Shown here piece by piece: positions 1-10,138 of a stretch of DNA of 12,500 nucleotides; position 1 is the stretch's first letter, and every line of letters starts with the position of its first letter. A model generated the notes under the pieces. It searched no databases, was not told where the DNA came from, and was given only the letters and a program-made list of their open reading frames with translations. Origin of the DNA: Chrysomallon squamiferum (taxonomy: Eukaryota > Mollusca > Gastropoda > Neomphalida > Peltospiridae); NCBI GenBank assembly GCA_012295275.1, contig CM022667.1, positions 14,097,205 to 14,109,704 on the forward strand, in the 5' to 3' direction. The position numbers and the translations under genes were made by a program.

Positions 1-220
1 GCCTGGAAGTCCTTGAGGCACGACATAGGGAGGTCTCGTGCCCGAGATCCCAGGTCCTGACGTGGCCCAGGCAGGCAGGTGGGTTCCAGAGGGACCTGAC
101 CCAGGGGCTGGAGTCACAGGTATGAGAGGTTTCTGGGTGCAGTCTGGGACAAGGCAGCAGAGATCTGCAGGGTCAGTTTTGAACACGCAGCCTGCAGGCA
201 GAGTTGGATAAGAGGAGCAC
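1..220 (-). CDS. Partial exon B of module 7: second half of VWC-like domain plus linker running off the window
   Basis: The exon begins after TTTAACAG with CSSYPTLPAGC, then VFKTDPADLCC and LVPDC, completing the seventh domain. At least 46 linker residues follow, still open at position 1, with IPVTPAPGSGPSGTHLPAW and a G/S/T-rich continuation. This linker contains Trp and fewer P-x-P-G phrases than that of module 4. The exon is clearly richer in G+C than the flanking AT-rich intron. No stop codon is reached, so the gene continues to the left of the window. Confidence 0.83.
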
Positions 221-326
221 CTGTTAAAAAATTTAAAAAAATAAAACAAATATTTGTTTATATTTAAAATAAAATTTTAACTGAAATTTCAAAAATAAAA
301 TAAGAAAACCTAAACCAACAAAATTC

Positions 327-366
<40 letters not shown>

Positions 367-581
367 AAAAAAAGAGAAAAATTATAATGATATTTGAGAA
401 CCTAATTAAATTACAAAACAACTGTTTAAATATTTAAATTCAAATTTAAAAGAAAATTAAAAAAAAGAAAAGAAATAAAAATGCAAAGAAATACTATATA
501 TAAACTGTGTAGAAAGGATAACAAAATGAATAAGAAATTATAGAATATGAAATTATTCTAGAAAATGATATATATGAAAAA

Positions 582-614
<33 letters not shown>

Positions 615-971
615 CAGACACATGTAGAAAAAGACAGAAAATGAGAGAGAAAGCAACAAAGAAAGTTGACAAATTTATATACACACACATACACATATAA
701 AAATTATAGATAGTTACTTTTACCCTAGCCACCAGTTTTTATACTGCTACATATACACAACCACCTTAATTACAGGTGTTAAGTTTTATATCATTTTAAC
801 TGAGATCTGTTACCTTTCTCTGCAGGTGTACTGTCCTGTCATGGAGTCGTCACAGACACAGGTTTGAGTGCAGCCGTCATTCCAAGTCTGACCCTGCTTG
901 TAGAAACTTCCTTTGTACACACAGAAACCTTGAAAACAGCCAGAAAATATTCAGTGTGTAATTACAGAGGT

Positions 972-1059
<88 letters not shown>

Positions 1060-4000
1060 ATTATAATGCTACTTGAAAACCTAATTAAAATTACAAAACA
1101 ACTGTTAAAATATTTAAATTCAAATCCAAAATAAAATTAAAAACATTTCATCTAAAATCAAAAATACCTGCTTTCATATATAACTTACTTCATTCAGTTC
1201 TCCTGAAACTAATGTATATATATACAAACATACAAACATACATACATACATACATACACACATACATACATACATACATATAAACATACATACATACATA
1301 TATATATATATACACACACACATACAAACACAAACACACACACACACACACACACATACACAGATATACATACTTTCATAAAATTTAGACCATGCAAATT
1401 TAATTACAAAGAACTAGCTACGTACATAAATCAAAGCATCAGATGACATAATTACCAGGTGTAGGATTTTTGGTGGTGTTGGGCTTTGACCAGGAAGGGG
1501 TGTTGGATTAAGATTTGGATTAGGTGTTGGTAATCCACCTGGGAATGGACTTGGATTGACAAAATCACAGTATGGAACCTTGCAGCATGGGTTCTTGGGA
1601 TCCTGCAGCATCACACACTGTGGTGGGGGGTTAGGAACTCTTATGCACCTGTAAAACAAAGAAACTCAGCACTTCCTTGAATAAATAATTATTATATCCT
1701 GATGAATAACACATCGTCAAGTTTAATATAATTTTTTAATCCAAAAAACAGACTGTAACAAGTTTAATGTGCTTTTTTATGTGAGAATAACTTTCAAATA
1801 AAAACTGTTATAAATTTATTACGTTAGAGAAGTACATAATTATTTATGGTATTTAATAAGGCAGAAAGAAACAGTTTAATTTTTAAATTCGTATATTGGT
1901 AAGAAAAAGCTTTAATAAATGTTATACAAATGCAAATTAAAGTAAAAATAAATGTTTTAGAAACTTTTCTGACAATTTTTATTAAAAAAAAAAAAAAAAA
2001 AAATCCCTTTATAATTCATAAGCTAAATATACATAATTATACAAGTAAAGCTTTTTACAGAAAGAAAATCAAAGTTAGTTTTTTTAAAAACCTGTAAAAT
2101 TACAGATAAGAAACTGTCAGCCTGTTTTATAATCAACAAAAACAAATTTGAAACAGAGCAAAAATTTACTACAGGTAAAAATACCTATTTGTTGGATTAT
2201 AAAACCATATTATCATGAAACATGGAAAAATCACTAAATTTAACTCATGTAAAAATTACCTATTTTTCAGTACACCTGTATTAGACTATGTAACCAGAAA
2301 CAAACTAGTGTTAAATTTACTACAGGTAAAAATTACTTACTTTTCAGTACACCTGTACTGTCCAGTCATATCGTCAAGGCATGCACAGGTGTAGTCACAC
2401 CCATCATCCCAAGTTTCACCTTTTTTATGAACCACACCTTTGTACAAGCAACCTGGAGAAAAAAAATAAAACAAAATAAAAAATTCTGAAATCCAATATC
2501 CAGTGACATTAAATAATGTCTGGCACGTTCATAGTGAACATTTATGAAAGAAAATTAAGAAGTAAAATGAAATGTTAAAACTATTATTTGTTTTGCAAAA
2601 TAACCAGAAATGACGAAAAAATCAAATATCCAAACAATCAGCTTTATTTTGATTGTCTGGTGCTTTTTGAGTCAACATTTGTGAATAAAAATTAAGTATA
2701 AGAATTAAAATATAATGTTAAAATTATTATTAAAATCCTTAGATAGATAAAACCCAACATGGTGAATATCACTGAGAATGGCTTTTATTTATCCGATCAT
2801 CATAAAAATGCTCAAATATCTTTATAAGAAAACATCATATAACTTTATCATTACGTTACTTCGTTTTTTCTTTCATCAGAAAAATTCTTAAATATACCTA
2901 TGATAGAAACAGCCTTTGATCTTATTATAATACTAAAGCTTCATTTCCATTCATTTCTGTTATTCATTTTATTATGTTTTCTCATTGTAGTAAAAAAAAT
3001 GTATTACATCAAAGCTTAATTTTCGTTCATTTCTGTTATTCTCTATTAAAGTTTATTATTTATGTTAGAGCTTTTTGTTCATTTCAGTTATTTGTTGTAT
3101 TAAAATTTACTATTATGTTAAAGCTTTGTTTTTGTTCATTTCAGTTATTTGTTGTATTAAAATTTATTATTATGTCAAAGCTTTGTTTTTGTTCATTTCA
3201 GTTATTTGTTGTATTAAAATTTATTATTATGTTAAAGCTTTGTTTTTGTTCATATCAGTTATTTGCTGTACTAAAAAATTATGTTAAAGCTTTGTTTTGT
3301 TCATTTCAGTTATTTTTTGTTCTATTATGTTAAAGCTTTGTTTTTGTTATTTCAGTTATTTGTTGTATTAAAAAATTTCATTTCAGTTATTTGCTGTACT
3401 TTCACCTTTCTTTGGCTGCGGAGTTGCGTACGGATTTGGTGCATAAGTCTGAGCCCCAGGTAGGGGTGCAGCATAAGGGTTGGGAGTGGGGACCGGGGCC
3501 AGGCCTGTCACTTGCCCAGGGTGGCCGGTGACAGGGAGGTAACCAGGGGTGGGTACAGCACCAGATGGTTTCACCGGGCAGCTGGGAACTTTGCAACAAG
3601 TCGGATCTTTGGATCAGGCATCAGGGTGCATTCTGGGGCAACATTTTTGAAAGTGGTACACCTGAAATACGTGTGAAAATAACTTTTAGATAACAGTAAA
3701 TGGAGAGACAGATAATTTTAGCCTGAAGTACACGTAAAAAAGTTTAGTTAAACTGCAGTATATATAAACAGATAGATAATTTCAGTTGTTTTGAAAGGAA
3801 TAGTCACGAATCAAACATAATAAAAAATGAATTAAAAATTAAAAATTAAAATAAATGAATTAATACATGAACTGACAAATAAATAAAAAAATAAATAAAT
3901 AATTAATTAAAAATTAAATATATAAATAAAAAAACATTCAAGATACAGCTTTTTAAAACTTTTACAAAAATCTGAACAAAATAAATCCCTAGTAACAAAA

Positions 4001-4366
4001 ACAAGAAGAAACAATAAAACAAATAAATCATAATCAAACACAAAATTAAAAAACTACTGATAACACAACTACACACAACTGAATATTTTATTACACGATT
4101 ATGAATATTATTATTGTTATTAGTATACTGCTACTACTACTACTACTATTATTATTATGATGATGATGATTAAAAGCATTTTTAATACTACTATCACTAC
4201 TACTAATAATAAGAAAATTAATAATAATAAAAGTAGAAGTAGTAGAAGTAGCAGAAGCAGTATCATTATTATCATTATTATTATTACTACTATTATTATT
4301 ATTACTTTTATTATTATTATTATTATTATTTATTATTATTACTTTTATTATTACTATTATTATTAC

Positions 4367-4463
<97 letters not shown>

Positions 4464-4946
4464 AATCTGAAACTCGTATAAATTAAATTTCTAGTTTTTA
4501 ACTTACCTTTCCTGACACCTGTACACGCCCGTATCCCCACTCTCACACTGACACACTGCCTGACACCCGTCGTACCAGATCTGCTTTTCTCTGTAGTAGG
4601 CGTTTTTGTACACACAGAAACCTGAAAAACAAAACACACACACAGGGGACATTGAAACAACAGCTACATCCAAAACACTACTAAAAACCCATTTCTTTCA
4701 AATCTTATTTGTTAATATATATTTATATTTCATTTTTCTAATGTTAAAATGTTCAAGCTGGACGATTAATTATCTTAAACAATTTTTAGATATTACATCA
4801 TTTATTTTTTCCACCATTTTAACATGTTCGCCCTTAAGTTTTCATTTATTTTGATATGTTTAAGTCCATGTCTTCTTATATTTTAGTTTATTATTTTACA
4901 CTGTAAAGCACCCTTGAACTTATTAGTGGCATTGGAGCATTATATA

Positions 4947-4995
<49 letters not shown>

Positions 4996-7900
4996 TTGAA
5001 AGTAACTTTTATAAAGTTACTTTGAAACAAATATATGAGAAAGTTGAAAGGTAAAAGCATCCTTTTGCACATACAAATACATAAACAATTTGTACAATAT
5101 AAACATTATCCTTTTACAAATAGAAATGATACAAAAGTATCCATCTACAAACACGAATATTCTGTGAACTAAAGTTTCAGAAAGTAAAAAAAAAGTTAAA
5201 AGTATACAATTACAAATGATTAATTTGCAGGTTGAATGTAAAAGTATTGTTTTACAAGCACAGGTATGTCAATTAGAGTATGATGTGAAATTTATATTTT
5301 ACATCTGTCTGTAAAACGGAAAGTTGTTTAATGTGGAATAATTTTTTTTTTTTTTACTAATATTGTTAGTAAACTAGAAATTTATTTTAAATGTGTAGAA
5401 GAATTTACACTCAGTGCTTACCTTTCACATGTGGTGTTGGTGTTGGGAAGGTGAAACCAGGAGGGAATGTCTGTCCTGGTTGAGGAGTCAGATATGGAGG
5501 CAATGGCTGGCCAGGATATGGGACAAAATAGCTTGGGAGTGTCACGTTAGGAGCATATGTCTGACCAGGAGCGGGTGTGAGCTGGGGGGGCAGAGGTCGT
5601 CCACCTGGTGTTGGGTAAGTAAATCCTGGTGCAAAGGTCTGACCAGGAACTGGCGTGATGTAAGGAGGCAGAGTCTGGCCTGGTGTTGGCACAAAGTTGT
5701 ACGGCAGAGTGACGCTAGGAGCGTAGGTCTTACCAGGAGCAGGAGTCAGCTGAGGAGGCAGTGGGTGACCAGGAGGAGTCGGGAAGGTGTAACCAGGAGG
5801 GAAGGTCTGTCCTGGTTTTGGGGTTATGTTCGGCGGGATTGTCTGACCGGGGGTTGGGATGAAGTTGTATGGAAGAGTGACGCTAGGAGCGTAGGTCTTT
5901 CCAGGAGCAGGAGTCAGCTGAGGAGGGAGAGGATATCCTGGAGGAGTCGGGAAGGTGAAACTTGGAGGAAAGGTCTGACCAGGAGCTGGTGTTATGTTAG
6001 GAGGAATAGTCTGACCAGGAGTGGGGACAAAACCCGGTGGGAAAGTCATGCCAGGAGCATATGTCTGTCCAGGAGCAGGAGTCAACTGAGGAGGGACTGG
6101 GTACCCTTTAGGAGTTGGTGTCGGGAAAGTGAATCCCTGAGGAAACGTCTGCCCTGGTTGAGGGGTGAAGTTAGGAGGCAGGGTCATTCCTGGTGTTGGG
6201 TAAAAACCAGGAGGAAGTGTCAGATTAGGAGCGTAGGTCTTTCCAGGAGCTGGCGTCAGATTGGAGGGCAAAGGTCGTCCTGGTGTGGGGAAGGTAAAAC
6301 CAGGAGGAAACGTCTGACCAGGCAGAGGAGTTAAGCCTGGAGGCAGGGTAGCTCCTGGTGTGGGCACGAACTGAGGCGGCAGTGTCAGGTTGGGTGGGTA
6401 TGTTTTGCCAGGGGCTGGGGTTAAGTATGATGGCACAGTCGGTCCAGGGATGACCGGGAAGGTCAGTGATGGTGGGTAAGTCTTTCCTGGTGCTGGAGTC
6501 ATTTGGTGGGGCAGGGTCTGTCCAGGGACTGGGACGAAGCCCGGGGGCAGGGTCATATTTGGAGCAAAGGTTCGACCTGGGGCGGGCGTGAACTGGTGCG
6601 GGAAGGTCACTCCCGGGTATGGGGTGAAAAGAGGTGGGAAGGTCAGGTTTGGAGCGTACGTTTTGCCCGGCCCTGGGGTCATGAAAGGTAGGAGTGGTCC
6701 ACCTGGCACCAGGGTGTATCCTGGCGGGAAGGTCTGCTGTGGTGGGAACGTCTGGTGCGGTGCAGGTGTGAAGTAGGGAGGGAAGGTTGCACCAGGGGAT
6801 GGGGTGAACATGGGTGGGGCTGGCTGATGCTGTGGTGACGGGCTGGGGCAGTATGGAACCATGCAGCACTGGTTGCTAGGGTCTTTAATCATGGAGCAGC
6901 TGGATGGAATCTTGGGATACTTGGCACATCTGAAAAAACAAGAGAAGAAGAAAAATCACCTCAAATTAATCTTTGTTTTAATCTTGTGTTAAATACTCTG
7001 TCGACTTCATCCTGTACATCTGTTGTGTAATTTAGTATCGTTAGAATTTTACCTGATAACGTTTTCCTTTGTTATTTTGTTATGCATCACTGGCTAGGCA
7101 CTGAATTATAATTTAGTTTTAAAACTGTATATATCAGTGCCACTGCAATTTATTTTTACATTATTGTTAAAAATGTGTCAGCTCATTAATACTAGATTTT
7201 TCGAGATAATCATAAATAACATTTTCAGATAACATCAATAGTGATGATGATGATGATAATTATGAAAAAATTAAAACAGAAATATTTATTAACATTTCTA
7301 CTGATGACTGCTGTAACCTTCTGACTCAAGTAAAATTCCTTGGGCCGGATGTAATTTATAACTACAGTAATATTGATTTTACACAATGGTAACCATGGAA
7401 ACATTATGAAATAAACCCCACTGAAACTACAGTGACATTCCTTTGTCAGAATGGATATTACAGTCACCCTAACTAAGGTGACTATAGTGACATGTCTGTG
7501 GGTATTAGAGTGACAGTTTTCAACAATATTGGAAACTGCAACAACGTTATCTGATTTGATTGTAACTACAGTAACATTCCGTTGGCATAATGGTAACTAT
7601 GGTAACATACTTCTCGTGACATCTGTATTTTCCAGTCATGGAATCCAGACACTCACAACTGTACTCACAGCCATCTTCCCACGTCTGACCTTGCTGGTAA
7701 CTTCTTCCATGGTAGATACACACATCTGTTGAATACACAAAATACGTAACTCTGTACTGTGAATGTTGAATACACAAAATATTTAACTCTCTACTGTGAA
7801 TGTTGAAAACACAAAATACGTAACTCTGTACTGTGAATGTTGAATACACAAAATACATAACTGTACTGTGAATGTTGAATACACAAAATACATAACTCTG

Positions 7901-8431
7901 TACTGTGAATGTTGAATACACAAAATACGTAACTCTGTACTGTGAATGTTGAATACACAAAATACGTAACTCTGTACTGTGAATGTTGAATACACAAAAT
8001 ACGTAACTCTGTACTGTGAATGTTGAATACACAAAATACATAACTCTGTACTGTGAATGTTGAATACACAAAATACGTAACTCTGTACTGTGAATGTTGA
8101 ATACACAAAATATTTAACGTTAACAGTACGAAATGTATTTTTGGTGATAAGAAGAAATAGTGTAAATATAGTCTGCAGTCTTCCAAGTTGTTTTATTTGC
8201 TAGTTGATTTTTATGTATTTATTTATTTTTTAAGTCAGTGTTTATTAATAACATACCTTTTTTCAATAATAATAATAAATAAATAATATATATATATATA
8301 TAAATAAAAAAAATTATAATAAAAAATAGAAGAAACAAAACATAACTAATAGAATATGGAGAAAAACAAAACAAACAACAAAAAAAAAAAAAATAAAAAA
8401 AATAAAATAAAATAAAAATAAAATAAAATAA

Positions 8432-8462
<31 letters not shown>

Positions 8463-10096
8463 TAAAAATAAAAATAAAAATAAAAATAAAAATAAAATAA
8501 AGTAAAATAAAATAAAACAAAATAAAACAAAAACTAACAGAAAACAAAAGTTACATAAACTCACTGTTTCGGGAGTTGGGGTTCTGGTTATTAGGCAGAC
8601 TGCCACCTTGAACAGTTCCTGGTACACCAGGAAGGATGTGGTTGGTGATGTCTGGGGTTGTACACTTGGGTATCTGGCAGCACGGATCTTTAGGATCAGT
8701 TATCATCGTACAGCCTGGCTTCAGCTGGGGATATGTAGCACATCTTTATATAAAAAAAAAAAAAAAAAAAAAAATCATAAATAAATAAAAAAAAAAAAAA
8801 AAAAAATAAAAAAAAAAATAAAAAAAAAAATCCAACAAAACAAGTGGCACATTTTAATATTCACAACAATAATAAATATCTTCAGCTATCTTCAGAAATT
8901 AATATTCAGTGTATGTCTGCCTCTGAATCTCTCCATATATTCAATTAATTATACAACAGCATACTCACTAAAATATTACAACATATTCTAATAACTATAC
9001 AATAACTCACTCAAATGATTATTAAATAACATATGTAGTTGTTATGTAAAGATGAAATAATTTAACACTGACACATCTGAAATAATGAGGAACCCAGTGA
9101 AATAAAGATAAATATTGAACTGTCTCGTTCTTGCCTGTCATCACAGTTAACAATTCCGTTGACAGAATCTTCACATCTGCAAGTTTTAGTGCAGCCGTCA
9201 TTCCATGTTTGTCCCTGATGGAATGGAACTCCATTGTAAACACACACATCTGAGAAACAGAAACAAACACCATGGTGACATCAACAGAAAAAACTCCAAC
9301 CCCCTTTACTACATTTTAATTGCTATTCCTGTTGTTTTCATATATAGAAATATCCAGAGATAATGCCTATACATACATACACACATACAAACATACACAT
9401 GTACATAGAGACATACAAACATACCTAGACATACCATATATTTATATATATATATATAAAGTTACAGGTAGACAGAAGAACAAATACATTAAATACAGAC
9501 ACACATACATTATCTATATATATATATATACATGTAAATAAAGAAACACATAAACACACATGAAATATTTGGAAATCTCTGCTAAAGACTTTCATCTAAT
9601 TTATGTATTCAGCTTCACCATAATAAATAAATAAATAAATAAATAAATAAATACATAAATTAATAAATAAATAGACAGACAGACAGACACACAGACAGAG
9701 AGACAGATGGACAGACAGACAGACAGACAGATAGATAAGACAAATGAAAAACAAGAAAATCCTAGACAGAGTTCTACCTAGAGGTGATGGGGTTGGATTG
9801 TGACCAGGAATTGGTGTGATGTTTGGTCCTGGTTTGGGTGTTGGGGAGGAACAGTCTGGCTTGTAACAACATGGGTTTGTGTAGTCATAGACCATCCTGC
9901 AAGTAGCTGGCAGATTGGGATATTTTGGACACCTGAAAAAATTTAAAAAAAAATTACAACTGCATTATAGATACTGTTTTGAAAATGAACTAATGATATT
10001 AATATGAACTTTTGCTGGTATGAACAGAAGTCCCACACACAAACATATGACAGGAAACTTTTCTGTTGGTTGGAAACTTACATATGTGTCTCTATG

Positions 10097-10138
<42 letters not shown>

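Larger units (their letters stand above)
221..813 (-). other. Intron between exons A and B of module 7 (phase 2)
   Basis: AT-rich intron with a 33-base A run (332-364), a GA array (584-612) and a short CA tract near 681-695. Positions 380-460 match a block in the intron at 929-1455. No coding signal is seen; open frames here are translations of the repeats. Confidence 0.8.
929..1455 (-). other. Intron between module 6 exon B and module 7 exon A (phase 1)
   Basis: Contains a compound GT/GA array, the second copy of the 80-base block and a long ATAC/TA/CA compound array. No coding signal was found outside the repeats. Confidence 0.8.
4622..5421 (-). other. Intron between module 4 exon B and module 5 exon A (phase 1)
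   Basis: Contains a TA array, a perfect 25-base hairpin just beside it, and a degenerate GTAAAAGTATCC / TTTTACAAATAC motif repeated at about 5051, 5107, 5194 and 5237. Positions 4640-4920 hold nothing recognised. Confidence 0.8.
7726..8564 (-). other. Intron between module 3 exon B and module 4 exon A (phase 1)
   Basis: Contains the 37-base minisatellite next to the acceptor and a long AAAAT array near the donor. Between them, 8120-8280 shows nothing. Minus-strand open frames in all three frames of the minisatellite are artefacts of a stop-free 37-base period. Confidence 0.82.
9250..9777 (-). other. Intron between module 2 exon B and module 3 exon A (phase 1)
   Basis: Mostly simple repeats: CATA/ACAT units and TA tracts at 9365-9540, AAAT at 9622-9672 and GACA/GATA at 9673-9738. 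No coding sequence was recognised. Confidence 0.8.

Noticed and set aside
332-364. Poly-A tail of a retroposon (also 1984-2003, 8752-8830, 10774-10799)
   Set aside because: No element body, target-site duplication or coding remnant is visible next to the A runs. They fit simple intronic homopolymers.
2974-3463. Plus-strand open frames with repeated F-Q-L-F-V-V-L-K
   Set aside because: They derive from the 57-base intronic tandem array and have no start context, domain or splice support.
3406-3661. Pseudogene call for the locus based on the two frameshifts
   Set aside because: The domains, splice sites and phases are otherwise conserved in all modules, and both losses are best placed at short A/T homopolymers. 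An assembly error is at least as likely as gene decay.
4091-4660. Open frames on both strands with poly-Ile, poly-Asn or poly-Tyr
   Set aside because: These are translations of the TTA array. Only 4507-4621 within this span is supported as an exon.
5414-6334. Plus-strand open frame of 306 codons across the giant linker exon
   Set aside because: It is the antisense shadow of the P/T/G repeat: proline and glycine codons give few stops on the other strand. The minus frame has the domain, splice sites and repeat logic; the plus frame is a W/R/S-rich string without any of these.
5422-6840. Collagen or silk-like protein
   Set aside because: There is no G-x-y triplet pattern, and no poly-Ala or GA blocks. 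The phrase is P-x-P-G-x-T, closer to extensin-like or mucin-like strings.
6225-6869. Second minus-strand open frame of 214 codons in the giant exon
   Set aside because: It is an alternate frame of the same repeat DNA. It lacks the cysteine half-domain and the splice phase.
7731-8118. CRISPR array
   Set aside because: Units are contiguous 37-base tandem copies with no unique spacers, and the sequence is eukaryotic.
7547-8186. Three long minus-strand open frames over the 37-base array, partly merging with exon A of module 4
   Set aside because: A 37-base unit without stops is open in all three frames automatically. The exon proper starts at 7725 after a good acceptor, as in the six other A exons.
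9062-9134. Continuation of exon A of module 3 to a stop, giving a short isoform
   Set aside because: The extension encodes hydrophobic, domain-free sequence ending in a stop, while the GC donor keeps phase and joins a proper second half-domain. A minor truncated isoform cannot be excluded.
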